Below are positions 1-10,220 of a DNA stretch of 64,000 bases, piece by piece. How positions within the stretch are numbered: position 1 is the first letter of the stretch; each line of letters opens with the position of its first letter. Position numbers and translations under genes: made by a program. Source of the stretch: an uncultured Alphaproteobacteria bacterium (GTDB taxonomy: Bacteria; Pseudomonadota; Alphaproteobacteria; HIMB59); contig CACJAI010000004.1 in NCBI GenBank assembly GCA_902591315.1, positions 1 through 64,000 on the forward strand. Reading direction: 5' to 3'. The notes beneath the pieces are model-generated. The model saw nothing but the letters and a program-made list of their open reading frames with translations, was not told the origin of the DNA and did not search any database.

Positions 1-1331
1 CAAAAGATTATAATGCCAGCTTTAAAATAACAAATGTATCAGGGGCTTATTGGAGAGGTATTAGCACTAACAAAATGCTTCAAAGAATTTATGCAACCGC
101 TTGGTATTCTGAAAAAGAACTTCGAGTTTATTTAAAAAATTTAGAAGAGGCTAAAGAAAGAAATCATAGAAGATTAGGCACTGATATGGGTTTGTTCCTT
201 CTAACTGATTTATCAGCAGGGAATGTATTTTGGAAAGATAAAGGCTTAACCTTGTATCAAAATATTGAAAAATATATTCGCTCTGAGCAGCAAAAACTTA
301 ATTATTTTGAAGTAAAAACACCTGAACTAGTATCAAATGAGCTTTGGATAAAGTCTGGTCATTGGGACAATTTTAAAGAAAATATGTTTACATCAGAAAC
401 TGACAACAAGACATTTGCACTAAAACCTATGAATTGCCCATGTCATATTGTTTTATTTAACTCTCAACTAATAACTTACAAAGATTTACCACTTAGATAC
501 TCGGAGTTTGGTAAGTGTCATAGATACGAACCCTCTGGGGCTCTAAATGGATTATTTAGGGTCAGAGGTTTTACACAAGATGATGCCCACATATTTTGTT
601 CTGCTGAACAAATATATGATGTTTGTAATGAGACAACCCTATTAATTGAGAGAGTGTATAAAAAGTTCGGATTTGAAAAAATAAAATATAATATTTCTAC
701 TCGCCCAGAAAAAAGTATTGGCACTCAAGAAAACTGGGACAATGCGGAAAATCAGTTAAAAAAAGTTTTAAAAGACAACAATAAAGAATTTAATATTTTA
801 GAGGGTGAAGGAGCATTCTATGGTCCAAAAATAGAATTTACATTAGAGGACTCACTGGGTCGAGAGTGGCAATGTGGAACAATACAAATTGACTTCAATC
901 TCCCTTATAGATTGGGTGCAAAATACAAAGACAAAGATGACAAAAATCAAGTTCCAATAATGATACACCGAGCAGTTGTCGGATCTCTAGAAAGGTTTAT
1001 AGCAATTATTCTTGAAAACACTAATGGCTGGCTTCCCTTATTTGTTACGCCTATACAACTTGCAATTCTCCCTGTGTCAGAAAAATTTGTTGATCATAGT
1101 AACCGAATTAAAGGGGAGCTTCAAAAAATGGGTGTAAGAGTAATTGTTGATGGATCTGATAACAAATTGGGTTACAAAATAAGAAATTCTGTTTCTAAAA
1201 AGATACCCTATTCTCTTGTAATGGGTGAGAAAGAGATTGAGTCAGACTCATTTACTCTAAGAAGTAATGAGGGTAAGAATACTTCTTTTGATGATATTAA
1301 AACTCTCTCAGATTTCTTTATCAGTAATTAA
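1..1331 (+). CDS. thrS: Threonine--tRNA ligase, 5' part cut off by window edge
   Basis: Charges tRNA-Thr with threonine in the cytoplasm. The reading frame is open from base 3 and already encodes the typical SGAYWRG and NKMLQRIYGTAW-like stretch before the first internal ATG at 75, so the gene starts before the window and the ATG at 75 is not the true start. The class II catalytic core follows, with the zinc-site motif MNCPCH (around base 430), the motif 2 region FGKCHRYEPSG, and motif 3 near VVGSLERFIAI. The anticodon-binding domain occupies roughly the last 110 residues. The N-terminal TGS and editing domains would lie outside the window. Identification is firm. Confidence 0.97.
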   Translation, partial: KDYNASFKITNVSGAYWRGISTNKMLQRIYATAWYSEKELRVYLKNLEEAKERNHRRLGTDMGLFLLTDLSAGNVFWKDKGLTLYQNIEKYIRSEQQKLNYFEVKTPELVSNELWIKSGHWDNFKENMFTSETDNKTFALKPMNCPCHIVLFNSQLITYKDLPLRYSEFGKCHRYEPSGALNGLFRVRGFTQDDAHIFCSAEQIYDVCNETTLLIERVYKKFGFEKIKYNISTRPEKSIGTQENWDNAENQLKKVLKDNNKEFNILEGEGAFYGPKIEFTLEDSLGREWQCGTIQIDFNLPYRLGAKYKDKDDKNQVPIMIHRAVVGSLERFIAIILENTNGWLPLFVTPIQLAILPVSEKFVDHSNRIKGELQKMGVRVIVDGSDNKLGYKIRNSVSKKIPYSLVMGEKEIESDSFTLRSNEGKNTSFDDIKTLSDFFISN

Positions 1332-1372
1332 CTATTAAAAAGTTAATTTATAAAATAAGTTAATTTCTTAAA

Positions 1373-2269
1373 ATGAGCGACCACATCAAGGCAGTAATTA
1401 TAGTAGTTTTAAGTGGATTAATATGGAGTTTTGGACCGCTTGTGGTCAAAAATATGATAGACCCTCAAATCTATCAACTCCCCTACCTTGTTATTAGAGG
1501 GCTTACAGTTGCAATTATCATCGCCACATATCTTATTCTAAATGAGCAAAAAGATTTTTTTAAGAATGTAATCAAAATAGATAAAGTTTCTGTGATTGGT
1601 GGTCTTAGTTTAACAACAGCCATGGTTGGTTTTATTTATTCAATAAGCAATACAACTGCCGCAGTTACTCTATTTATGTTGGCATTAATGCCTTTTTTAG
1701 CATCATTAATTGCCCTAGTGTTTATTAATGAGAAAATCTCAAAACAAAATTTTATAACTATGATTATTGCGTTTATTGGTGCTTTAATAATGATATATGC
1801 AAGTGCCTTTAGTGGATCGTTGTATGGATTAATTATGGGCTTTATATCAAGTCTTGGCTTTGCAGCATTCACTGTTGCTTTGAGAAGCAAAAGTAACTTT
1901 AAAAAATTTTATATTTTAATTTATGCAGGAATTTTTTGCGCAGCTATTTCCGCCTTTTTAATGATTTTTAATGATCAAGAAATCTATTTACCCTTCATAA
2001 ATATTCTTTTGAGTATGACTCATGGTTTGATCGTAGCAACTGGGCTTATCCTTTTTAGCATTGGTTCAAAACAATTACTTTCGGGAGAACTAACAATGCT
2101 ATCTTTATTAGAAGTAGTTGGAGGAATTTTTTGGGCGTGGCTACCTATTCTGGGTATCAATGAAACACCAGATATAAATACAATTATAGGAGGAATTATT
2201 ATTTGCTTAGCTATCGCGATGAATTCATATCGTTTTGATAAAAACAGGCTTCAAAATTTAATTAGATAG
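1373..2269 (+). CDS. EamA/DMT-superfamily transporter
   Basis: A 298-residue inner-membrane protein of the drug/metabolite transporter superfamily. It shows about ten hydrophobic segments in two EamA repeats. The first repeat contains the typical GLIWSFGPLVVK opening and the second ends with GGIIICLAIA. Substrate cannot be told from sequence; family members export metabolites or amino acids. It starts 41 bases after thrS and its 3' end overlaps the convergent EamA gene by 8 bases, so there is no room for a separate terminator. Confidence 0.85.
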   Translation: MSDHIKAVIIVVLSGLIWSFGPLVVKNMIDPQIYQLPYLVIRGLTVAIIIATYLILNEQKDFFKNVIKIDKVSVIGGLSLTTAMVGFIYSISNTTAAVTLFMLALMPFLASLIALVFINEKISKQNFITMIIAFIGALIMIYASAFSGSLYGLIMGFISSLGFAAFTVALRSKSNFKKFYILIYAGIFCAAISAFLMIFNDQEIYLPFINILLSMTHGLIVATGLILFSIGSKQLLSGELTMLSLLEVVGGIFWAWLPILGINETPDINTIIGGIIICLAIAMNSYRFDKNRLQNLIR

Positions 2270-3116
2270 TAAGACCAACAACACCAATGAAAGTTAAAGA
2301 GATGCCTAAAGTTTGAATTTTAGATATTTTTTCTTTTAAAACTAGTCTAGCCAATAAAACTGTTACAAGACCAAAACCTGAAGAAATGACTACTGCAATA
2401 CTCACTTTGTCAAAAGCATATGCAGAGACCAAACAAAAATAACCTGTAGTTTCTAATATTCCTTGAAAAAATAAAATAGGAACTGCTTTTTTTGTAAGTG
2501 TTATTTTAGATTTCATAAAAAATAATAAGGAAGCAATACCCAATAAGCTAAAAAATCTTACATATATAACAGCCTCAATTGGATCTAAAGAATTAGAGGC
2601 CTCTTGAGAAAAAATAAGACCCAAAGCCAGCATACCACTTGCCATAAATGACACAATTAGAGACTCTTTTATCTGTTTTTTTGACAAACCTAGGCTTTCT
2701 TTAAAACTATCAGCGCTTATGGATACAAATATTGCGCCGGATATTACAATAAGAGTGGCAATCCACTGAGTCAGTGTGGGTTCACTTCCTAAAAAAAATC
2801 TTATGACAAAAACAAAAAAGGGGTTGGTCGCTGTTATCGAGGCTACAATTGATACTGGTCCCATTTGAAGACCTCTGTATAAACAAAGAAGTCCAAACAT
2901 TATTAAAATTCCTGATAGGAAACTATTACTCAAACCAATCGCGTTTGGAGAAAGACCACTTCCAAAAAAATAGAATAAAATTAAATAAAATATTGAGCCA
3001 ACAACCAGCATCCAAAAAAGTGAATTTTTAAATCCAACTTCCTTTGATGAAAATCTAGCTAAAAAATCTCCAACACCAAAACTAAAAGCTGAGAGAATAC
3101 CCAATAAGATTGCCAT
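2262..3116 (-). CDS. EamA/DMT-superfamily transporter at the end of the SUF operon
   Basis: About 284 residues with ten predicted membrane segments and two EamA repeats (GILSAFSFGVGDFLARFSS at the start, GISLTFIGVVGL at the end). I place the start at the ATG at 3116; a TTG lies one codon upstream. It begins 15 bases after the A-type Fe-S carrier gene on the same strand, so it is probably the last gene transcribed with the SUF cluster, but nothing links its unknown substrate to Fe-S assembly. It converges on, and overlaps, the other EamA gene by 8 bases. Confidence 0.8.
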   Translation of the reverse strand: MAILLGILSAFSFGVGDFLARFSSKEVGFKNSLFWMLVVGSIFYLILFYFFGSGLSPNAIGLSNSFLSGILIMFGLLCLYRGLQMGPVSIVASITATNPFFVFVIRFFLGSEPTLTQWIATLIVISGAIFVSISADSFKESLGLSKKQIKESLIVSFMASGMLALGLIFSQEASNSLDPIEAVIYVRFFSLLGIASLLFFMKSKITLTKKAVPILFFQGILETTGYFCLVSAYAFDKVSIAVVISSGFGLVTVLLARLVLKEKISKIQTLGISLTFIGVVGLTI

Positions 3117-3131
3117 CAATATAACTAAAAT

Positions 3132-3467
3132 CTAAACGTGAAAACTCTCACCACAACCGCATTCACTAGTCTGATTAGGATTTTTAAAAATAAACCTTTC
3201 TCCAAATTCTTCTTTAATAAAGTCCATTTCTGTGCCTATTACATACATAACTGCTTTGTCCTCAATATAAAGAGGAAACTTGTAATCATTGACTAGCTCA
3301 CAACCTTGTATGTTATCATTACTCACATACTCCATTGTATAACTCAATCCCGCACAACCTTTAGTGCTTAAGCCAATCTTTAAACCAATAGCGTTACTAT
3401 TATTAACTAATAATTTAGAAATTTGTTCTTCAGCAGTTTTGGATAATGAAAATAAAGGACTGGTCAT
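3132..3467 (-). CDS. A-type Fe-S carrier protein (SufA/IscA/ErpA family)
   Basis: A 111-residue HesB/IscA-family protein, thought to carry Fe-S clusters from the SufBCD scaffold to client enzymes. The three family cysteines are visible: one in KGCAGLSY (about residue 38) and two in the C-terminal ECGCGESF. It sits 1 base after sufT in the suf operon. Sequence alone does not separate SufA from IscA or ErpA; the operon position favours a SufA role. Confidence 0.9.
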   Translation of the reverse strand: MTSPLFSLSKTAEEQISKLLVNNSNAIGLKIGLSTKGCAGLSYTMEYVSNDNIQGCELVNDYKFPLYIEDKAVMYVIGTEMDFIKEEFGERFIFKNPNQTSECGCGESFHV

Positions 3468-3468
3468 A

Positions 3469-3858
3469 CTAAAAACCTAAAGCTAACTTTGCATTTTCAC
3501 TCATCATATCTTTATTCCATGGTGGTTGAAAGGTTAGTTTTATACTGACTTGTCCTACATCATTTAGTTCATGAACTTTTTTAGCAACCTCTAATGGAAA
3601 ACTATCAGCAACTGGACAGTTAACTGTTGTCAGTGTCATGATAATTTTAATATTGTTAAAATTATCTATTGATATGTCATAAATTAAACCAAGATCATAA
3701 ATATTCATATCCATTTCAGGATCTTTTATATCTGTGAGAACTTTGATTATATGATCATTTGTTAATGTCACTGACTGTGATGACGATTTTTCTCCGTAAG
3801 TAATCTCACCTTCAGAACTTACTTTTGGCATAAAGTCAGAGAGTGTTTTATTATCCAT
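3469..3858 (-). CDS. sufT: SufT-like DUF59/MIP18 Fe-S maturation protein
   Basis: A 129-residue DUF59 (MIP18-like) protein. The core reads IKDPEMDMNIYDLGLIYDI, followed by TTVNCPVADSFP with the conserved cysteine and a QPPWNKDMMSE C-terminal signature, as in SufT of alphaproteobacterial suf operons. The family is an auxiliary factor in Fe-S protein maturation under high Fe-S demand. The first 30 or so residues are a variable, polar extension. It lies 3 bases downstream of sufS and 1 base upstream of the A-type carrier gene. Confidence 0.88.
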   Translation of the reverse strand: MDNKTLSDFMPKVSSEGEITYGEKSSSQSVTLTNDHIIKVLTDIKDPEMDMNIYDLGLIYDISIDNFNNIKIIMTLTTVNCPVADSFPLEVAKKVHELNDVGQVSIKLTFQPPWNKDMMSENAKLALGF

Positions 3859-3861
3859 AGC

Positions 3862-5070
3862 CTATTGAAGAAGTTTTAGAGTTTTTTTCAAAGAGTCTAT
3901 AAAATGATCAATATCATTAAGATCGTTATAAATACCAAAAGAGACTCTGCAAGAACCAGGGATACCTAACTTTTTCATAAATGGTTGGCAACAATGGTGA
4001 CCTCCTCTAATCATAATTCCATACTGGTCAAGAAAAGTGGCAATATCATTAAAATTTTGGTTTTTAATATTAAAAGAAACAATGGATGTAGCATTTCCAT
4101 CATCATTAGAGCCATATATATCTACTTCTTTGAATTCACGTAAAGCTTCAATTAATGTAGATCTGAGTTTTTTTTCATTCAGAAAATAGTCTTGGTAATT
4201 ATTATTATTCAAATATTCCATAGCTGTTTTGAAGCCAATTGCTGCCTCAATTGAAGGCGTACCCGGTTCAAATTTATTAGGTAACATAGCATAAGAAAAA
4301 TCATTTGATGAAACTTCATTAATCATCCCTCCTCCAAGTGTTGGAGGATTTAATTTATTTAAAATATCTTCTTTACCATACATAATTCCAATACCAGATG
4401 GACCATAAAGTTTATGAGATGAAAAAGAGTAAAAATCACAATCCAAATCTTTTACGTCAATTTTTAAGTGTGCTATTGATTGACATCCATCAACGGCAAC
4501 ATAAGTATCTTTATTAATTGATTTTTTAATCTTTTTAATATCAAGTATTTGACCAGTTACATTTGACATGTGTGTTAAAGAGAGAACCTTTGTGGAGTCA
4601 TCACAATTATTAATGATATCGTCTTCAGATAAAATGCCATCTTTCGAAATAGGAATTATTTTTAATTCTAAACCTAATTTTTTACATAAGTTCATCCAAG
4701 GCAAATAATTTGAGTGATGTTCTAATTCAGTTACAACAATCTTATCACCCTCTTTAAGATGTTCAGCTAATGAATTAGCAATAATATTTATAGAGTCAGT
4801 AGCCCCTCTTGTAAAAATTATCTCATTTGTAGAATTAGAATTAATAAAATTTTTTGCTACATCTCTAGATTTTTCATATAAATCTGTAGCATCTATACTA
4901 AGTGAATTCATTCCTCTATGAACATTTTCATAAGAATTTTCTAAAAATTCAGAAATAGAGTTAATTACTTGTTTGGGTTTCTGAGTGCTTGCTGCAGAGT
5001 CAAGATAAGTAATAGCTTTGTCTCTGATCTTTTTATCTAAAATTGGAAAATCTAATTTAATATTATTCAT
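3862..5070 (-). CDS. sufS: Cysteine desulfurase SufS
   Basis: A PLP-dependent cysteine desulfurase (402 residues) that supplies sulfane sulfur for Fe-S cluster assembly. The PLP lysine lies in SFSSHKLYGPSG (about residue 225). The catalytic cysteine is in the C-terminal IRGGHHCCQP, in the short SufS-type (group II) loop. The TELEHHSN histidine motif is also present. It overlaps sufD by 4 bases, indicating translational coupling. No SufE or SufU partner is encoded nearby. Confidence 0.95.
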   Translation of the reverse strand: MNNIKLDFPILDKKIRDKAITYLDSAASTQKPKQVINSISEFLENSYENVHRGMNSLSIDATDLYEKSRDVAKNFINSNSTNEIIFTRGATDSINIIANSLAEHLKEGDKIVVTELEHHSNYLPWMNLCKKLGLELKIIPISKDGILSEDDIINNCDDSTKVLSLTHMSNVTGQILDIKKIKKSINKDTYVAVDGCQSIAHLKIDVKDLDCDFYSFSSHKLYGPSGIGIMYGKEDILNKLNPPTLGGGMINEVSSNDFSYAMLPNKFEPGTPSIEAAIGFKTAMEYLNNNNYQDYFLNEKKLRSTLIEALREFKEVDIYGSNDDGNATSIVSFNIKNQNFNDIATFLDQYGIMIRGGHHCCQPFMKKLGIPGSCRVSFGIYNDLNDIDHFIDSLKKTLKLLQ

Positions 5071-6167
5071 GATAATAAACTTTCAATTAACTCATTTGAA
5101 TAATTCTTTAACATATCTTCTTTAATTGACTCAATAATCTCAACAATAAATGCTTTTTTTAATATTTTTTTTGCTATTTCGCTATCAATTCCTCTGGACT
5201 TAAAATAATAAATTTGCTCGTCATCTAATTTGGAAACAGTAGACCCGTGACTACATTTTACATCATCTGCATAAATTTCAAGTTCTGGTTTATTGTTGGC
5301 TTTCGATATGTCATCTAAAAGCAATGATCTGCTCATTTGATATCCATCAGTTTTCTGAGCAATAGAGTCAACATATATCTTTCCTTGAAAGTTTGTAATA
5401 GCGCCCTTTTCAACAATAGATTTAAAAACTTCTCTACTTGATGAAGAGGGCTTTAAATGTTGTATAAAAGAATAATTGTCATTTACACCATAATTGTTGA
5501 TATTAAGACCGTATAAATCAAAATTACACTCTTGATTTAATGAAGCATAAAACTCGTTTCTTGTATGGATATTATCTGATTGAAAAGAAACAAAATTTAA
5601 ATATGAGTTGTCTTGTAAATTAGTCTCAAAGTATAAAAAAGATTTATTATTTGAAACATTAAAGTGAACTACATTTAACTTAGAATTATTAGATAAATCT
5701 AGGAAAATTGATTTCGGGTACTCATCGTTTGATTTGCTATTTAAAATAATAAGATTGATTTCATTTGTAGAGGATTTAGATATATGTATGTTCTCATTTA
5801 TTTGAGAAATATCTAAAAATAAATTTCTATCATCAAATGTATCTAAATTTACTGATTTAGTTTCCCTTTTTACTAAAGAGGAGACTCTAAAAAAGCTATC
5901 TTCGTTATTGTAATTCCAGAGATTTAAATTAGCTGTCAAATCAAATGGATTTGAAATAGAAGAGGTAATATTTTTAGTATTATCTAATAGTTTAGAAAAA
6001 TTTATATCTCTAAGTAAGATTTCGGATTTAACATCTTTATGGAGTTGGGCGTATTTATAATTTTCAATTTTAAAATTTTTATATGGGTTTTGATTATCTA
6101 AGATGTCTTTAGCATATTGAGATACACTTTCAGATTGTATCTTGTCTAAATTCAATACAAGTTCCAT
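5067..6167 (-). CDS. sufD: Fe-S cluster assembly protein SufD
   Basis: A 366-residue SufB/SufD-family beta-helix protein that forms the SufBC2D scaffold with SufB and SufC. The N-terminal half is divergent. The C-terminal half carries the family signature (FQGKIYVDSIAQKTDGYQMSRSLLLDD, then DVKCSHGSTVSKLD), including the conserved His in CSHG (about residue 310). It overlaps sufC by one base and sufS by 4. Confidence 0.93.
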   Translation of the reverse strand: MELVLNLDKIQSESVSQYAKDILDNQNPYKNFKIENYKYAQLHKDVKSEILLRDINFSKLLDNTKNITSSISNPFDLTANLNLWNYNNEDSFFRVSSLVKRETKSVNLDTFDDRNLFLDISQINENIHISKSSTNEINLIILNSKSNDEYPKSIFLDLSNNSKLNVVHFNVSNNKSFLYFETNLQDNSYLNFVSFQSDNIHTRNEFYASLNQECNFDLYGLNINNYGVNDNYSFIQHLKPSSSSREVFKSIVEKGAITNFQGKIYVDSIAQKTDGYQMSRSLLLDDISKANNKPELEIYADDVKCSHGSTVSKLDDEQIYYFKSRGIDSEIAKKILKKAFIVEIIESIKEDMLKNYSNELIESLLS

Positions 6168-6913
6168 TAGGCAGTTTGAGATATCTCTTCGTAACCTTTT
6201 TCTTCTAGCTCTAAAGCTAAAGAGTAATCACCAGATTTTACGATTTTGCCATCTGCAATAATATGAACAAAATCAGGCTTTATATAATTTAAAAGTCTCT
6301 GATAATGCGTAATAACTAAGAAAGAATTCTCACTATTTCTCAATTTATTTACTCCCTCAGAGACAATTCTTAAGGCATCAATGTCTAAACCGGAGTCTGT
6401 TTCATCTAAAATAGCCATTTTGGGACTTAACATAGACATCTGTAAAATTTCTTGTTTCTTTTTTTCACCACCAGAGTAGTTAACATTTAGATCTCTTTTA
6501 AGCATTTCAGTGCTTATATTCAATTCTTCTGCTTTTGATTTCATTAATTTAGCAAATTCCAATGCGTCCATTTCACTTTGACCTAAATATTTTCTTTTAG
6601 AATTGATTGCTGTTTTCAAAAAAAATGAAGTTTGCACACCAGGTATCTCCATTGGATATTGAAATGCAAGAAATAATCCCTCATTTGCTCTTTCATCAAC
6701 ATCTAACTCCAATAAATTTTTACCATTATAATCTATTGTTCCATCATTTATTTCATATTTATCTTTACCGGATAGCACGTAAGAGAGTGTGCTTTTACCA
6801 GAACCGTTAGGGCCCATAAGTGCGTGAACCTCACCTTTATTAATAGATAAATCCAAACCTTTAATTATTTTTTTTTCTTCAATAGAGACATGAAGGTTTT
6901 TAATTTCTAACAT
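6167..6913 (-). CDS. sufC: Fe-S assembly ATPase SufC
   Basis: A 248-residue ABC-type ATPase of the SufBCD scaffold complex. Walker A is GPNGSGKST (about residues 34-42), the signature is NYSGGEKKKQEI, Walker B is MAILDETDSGLD, and the H-loop is ITHYQR. The ETDSGLD variant of Walker B and D-loop is typical of SufC. It shares one base with sufB upstream and one with sufD downstream. Confidence 0.97.
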   Translation of the reverse strand: MLEIKNLHVSIEEKKIIKGLDLSINKGEVHALMGPNGSGKSTLSYVLSGKDKYEINDGTIDYNGKNLLELDVDERANEGLFLAFQYPMEIPGVQTSFFLKTAINSKRKYLGQSEMDALEFAKLMKSKAEELNISTEMLKRDLNVNYSGGEKKKQEILQMSMLSPKMAILDETDSGLDIDALRIVSEGVNKLRNSENSFLVITHYQRLLNYIKPDFVHIIADGKIVKSGDYSLALELEEKGYEEISQTA

Positions 6914-8370
6914 TATCCAACGCTTCCCTCTAAGCTAATTGCGACTAATTTTTGAGCTTCAACAGCAAACTCCATTGGTAAATGTTGAAGTACCTCTTTA
7001 CAAAAACCATTCACAATTAACCCCACTGCATCTTCACTGTTTAATCCTCTTTGCTGACAGTAAAATAATTGATCTTCGTTAATTTTTGAGGTTGTGGCCT
7101 CGTGCTCAACCATTGAGTCAGAATTACTTGACTCTATATATGGAACTGTATGAGCTCCACATTGATTACCAATTAATAGAGAGTCACATTGAGTAAAATT
7201 TCTCGCATTTTTGGCTTTCGACAAAATATTTACAAGGCCTCTATATGTATTATTAGCTTTTCCAGCAGAAATACCTTTTGATATAATTTTAGAAGAAGTG
7301 TTTTTACCAATGTGTATCATTTTTGTGCCAGTGTCAGCTTGTTGCATATTGTTAGTTATAGCTACTGAATAAAATTCTCCTTTAGAGTTATCTCCTTGTA
7401 AAATACAGCTTGGATATTTCCATGTAATTGCAGATCCTGTCTCGACTTGAGTCCAAGATATTTTAGAATTTTTCCCTCTGCAGGCACCTCTTTTGGTTAC
7501 AAAGTTGTAGATGCCTCCCTTACCCTCTTTATCTCCTGGGTACCAGTTTTGAACTGTTGAATACTTAATTTCAGCATTATCTAGGGCAACTAACTCTACA
7601 TTAGCAGCATGAAGTTGGTTTTCATCTCTCATTGGTGCAGTACAGCCTTCTAGGTAACTCACATAACTGTCTTTATCAGCGATGATAAGCGTTCTTTCGA
7701 ATTGACCTGTGTTCATTGCATTAATTCTAAAATATGTAGATAATTCAACTGGGCACCTTACTCCCTCAGGAATGTAAATAAACGATCCATCAGTGAAAAC
7801 GGCTGAGTTTAATGCTGCGAAAGAATGATCTGATACTGGAATTACACTTCCTAGATATTTTTTTACTAATTCCGGGTGAGTTTTTACTGCCTCAGAAATT
7901 GAACAAAATACTATGCCTAAGTCACTCAGTTGTTTTTTATATGTCGTGGCAACTGATACGGAGTCGAAAACAGCATCAACAGCTATACCAGATAACATTT
8001 TTTGTTCTTTTAACGGAATACCAAGTTTTTCATAAGTTTTTAGTATTTCTGGATCTATTTCATCAAGTGACTTTGGTTTATCTTTTAAACTTTTAGGTAT
8101 TGAGTAATAATAACAATCTTGATAATCAATTTCTGGAATATTCAATTTAGCCCATTGAGGCTTCGGTAATTTGTTGAAGACTTTAAATGCATTTAGTCTC
8201 CATTCAAGCATCCACTCTGGTTCATCTTTTTGGGCAGATATGAATTTAATTATTTCTTCATTTAAACCTTTTGGAGGTCGGATCTCATCTACTTCAGTAG
8301 AAAAACCATATTTATAATCACTACTACCTAGTGTGTTTACTTGTTTAATTGTTTGTTCTGTAGCTGCCAT
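6913..8370 (-). CDS. sufB: Fe-S cluster assembly protein SufB
   Basis: A 485-residue scaffold subunit, first gene of the minus-strand suf operon sufB-C-D-S-T-A. Typical family stretches are [32 protein letters not shown] and [17 protein letters not shown], with the conserved cysteine in that last motif at about residue 400. Only 60 bases separate it from mnmA, so the operon promoter must lie there or the genes are co-transcribed. No IscR or RirA gene and no recognised iron operator was seen beside it. Confidence 0.96.
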   Translation of the reverse strand: MAATEQTIKQVNTLGSSDYKYGFSTEVDEIRPPKGLNEEIIKFISAQKDEPEWMLEWRLNAFKVFNKLPKPQWAKLNIPEIDYQDCYYYSIPKSLKDKPKSLDEIDPEILKTYEKLGIPLKEQKMLSGIAVDAVFDSVSVATTYKKQLSDLGIVFCSISEAVKTHPELVKKYLGSVIPVSDHSFAALNSAVFTDGSFIYIPEGVRCPVELSTYFRINAMNTGQFERTLIIADKDSYVSYLEGCTAPMRDENQLHAANVELVALDNAEIKYSTVQNWYPGDKEGKGGIYNFVTKRGACRGKNSKISWTQVETGSAITWKYPSCILQGDNSKGEFYSVAITNNMQQADTGTKMIHIGKNTSSKIISKGISAGKANNTYRGLVNILSKAKNARNFTQCDSLLIGNQCGAHTVPYIESSNSDSMVEHEATTSKINEDQLFYCQQRGLNSEDAVGLIVNGFCKEVLQHLPMEFAVEAQKLVAISLEGSVG

Positions 8371-8430
8371 AGGTCTCGATATATATGATAAATAAGGATT
8401 TTTACAAGAAAATACGAGTAAATACCCTAA

Positions 8431-9531
8431 TTAGTTCAGTTTCTGTTTAATAATCCCGCCACCTAAAACCCTATCATTATCATACAAAACACAAGCTTGA
8501 CCTTTGGTAATTGCCTCTGCGGGTTCATCAAACTCAAAAGAGTAGGAAGTAGATTGTTTAATAAGTTTTCCCTTTTTTGGTTCAGATAAGGATCTAATTT
8601 TTGCACTACAAGGGATTTCAACAGTTTTTTTGGAAAGGTCGTACTCTGGCATAATAAAATTCAAATCACCTAATAAGAGGGATTTACCTAACAGATCTTT
8701 CTTATCACCAACAATTATTTGGTTTTTATCTTTAATAATATCAACAACATAAAGAGGGTCTTCATTTGCTATACCTAAGCCTCTTCTTTGACCAACAGTA
8801 AAATTTTGAATACCATCATGAAAAGATAAAACATTACCTGAAAGGTCGAGTATTTCACCTTTCTTCTTATTTGACTTAATAAATTTTTTATAATCTCCAT
8901 CTGGAATGAAGCATATATCTTGACTATCCTTCTTGTCATAAACGATAAGACCAAGATCCTCTGCTATTTTTCTAGTTTCTGCTTTAGATATCTCACCAAG
9001 TGGAAATCTTAGGTAATCTAACTGATCCTGTGTTGTTGCAAATAAAAAATAACTTTGATCCTTCGATTTATCCTCAGCCCTATACATATGGGCATCTTTA
9101 ATATTACCTTTTCTTCTAATGTAATGCCCTGTTGCCATACAATCTGCCTCTAATTTTTTTGCAAAGTTCATTAAATCTCTAAACTTAACAGTCTCATTAC
9201 ACTTAACACAAGGTATAGGTGTTTCACCATTTTCGTAAGCGTTGATAAAATAATCAATTACATCTGATTTAAATGTTTTTTCATAATTAAATACATAGTG
9301 GGGTATGTCTAATTTTTGGGCAACACGTCTAGCGTCATAAATATCAAGACCAGAACAACAAGAACCTTTTTTTGCAGAGTTATTAGAGGTATAGAGCTGA
9401 AGAGTTATACCGATAACATTATATCCCTCTTTTTTTAGTAGGCCAGCTGTGACAGAACTATCCACTCCACCAGACATAGCAACCACCACTGTTGTGCTTG
9501 ATGGATCTTTATTAAAACCTAATGAATTCAT
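8431..9531 (-). CDS. mnmA: tRNA-specific 2-thiouridylase MnmA
   Basis: A 366-residue enzyme that thiolates uridine 34 of tRNA-Lys, -Glu and -Gln using sulfur relayed from a cysteine desulfurase. The PP-loop is AMSGGVDSSV (about residues 18-27). The two catalytic cysteines lie in PCVKCNE and SQDICFIPDGDY. Further family marks are ATGHYIR and GQRRGLGIA. It is on the same strand just upstream of sufB, which fits its need for SUF-derived sulfur. Confidence 0.96.
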   Translation of the reverse strand: MNSLGFNKDPSSTTVVVAMSGGVDSSVTAGLLKKEGYNVIGITLQLYTSNNSAKKGSCCSGLDIYDARRVAQKLDIPHYVFNYEKTFKSDVIDYFINAYENGETPIPCVKCNETVKFRDLMNFAKKLEADCMATGHYIRRKGNIKDAHMYRAEDKSKDQSYFLFATTQDQLDYLRFPLGEISKAETRKIAEDLGLIVYDKKDSQDICFIPDGDYKKFIKSNKKKGEILDLSGNVLSFHDGIQNFTVGQRRGLGIANEDPLYVVDIIKDKNQIIVGDKKDLLGKSLLLGDLNFIMPEYDLSKKTVEIPCSAKIRSLSEPKKGKLIKQSTSYSFEFDEPAEAITKGQACVLYDNDRVLGGGIIKQKLN

Positions 9532-9563
9532 TTATAACTTGCTTTTTTTATCAAAAGTAATCT

Positions 9564-10220
9564 ATGATCTCTTCTTTAATTATGCCAGAAGTATTTATAC
9601 AAGGTGGTGAAGGTAAACTTCAAGCCAAATACTCACCTAGTGAGCAAGAAAAACCAAATATAGCTATAATTCTCCATCCCAATCCTAAGCACGGTGGAAC
9701 TATGGACACTAAAGTTAATTATGCTGCATTTAAAGTGATGAAAGATGCGGGTTTTTCAACTTTAAGAATAAATTTTCGTGGTGTTGGCAAGAGTGATGGT
9801 GCCTTTACTGAGGGAGAGGGAGAGCTAAATGATGCGAGTGTCTCTTTAGATTGGCTCCAAAAAAAAAATGAGGATTTTAGGTCATGTTGGATTGTAGGAT
9901 TCTCCTTTGGTGCATGGATTGGATTTCAAACTCTAATGAGAAGACCAGAAGTAGATGGATTAATTTTAATAGCCCCACCTGTAAATTTGTACGATTTTAA
10001 TTTCTTATCACCTTGTCCTATCAAAACACTGATAGTTAGAGCTGAACAAGATGAAATAGTAAAAAGAGATAACTTAAAAGAATTTTTTGAAACATTTAAA
10101 AAACAAAAAAATGCAGAAGTTTCAATGGAAACTATTTCAAAATCAAATCACTTATTTGAGGGAAAGCTAGATCCTCTTATGAATACTTTAAATAAGTATA
10201 TTCAAAAACACAAAAGCTAA
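9564..10220 (+). CDS. Alpha/beta hydrolase, small conserved family
   Basis: A 218-residue cytoplasmic alpha/beta hydrolase. An oxyanion-type LHPNPKHGGTM motif is followed by the nucleophile elbow GFSFGAW (Ser at about residue 116), the acid region VRAEQDE and the catalytic His in SNHLFEG (about residue 194). This short architecture is common in Alphaproteobacteria and no substrate is assigned. The start could also be ATG codon 7 (MPEVFI). It is divergent from mnmA and overlaps convergent anmK by 4 bases at the stop codons. Confidence 0.8.
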   Translation: MISSLIMPEVFIQGGEGKLQAKYSPSEQEKPNIAIILHPNPKHGGTMDTKVNYAAFKVMKDAGFSTLRINFRGVGKSDGAFTEGEGELNDASVSLDWLQKKNEDFRSCWIVGFSFGAWIGFQTLMRRPEVDGLILIAPPVNLYDFNFLSPCPIKTLIVRAEQDEIVKRDNLKEFFETFKKQKNAEVSMETISKSNHLFEGKLDPLMNTLNKYIQKHKS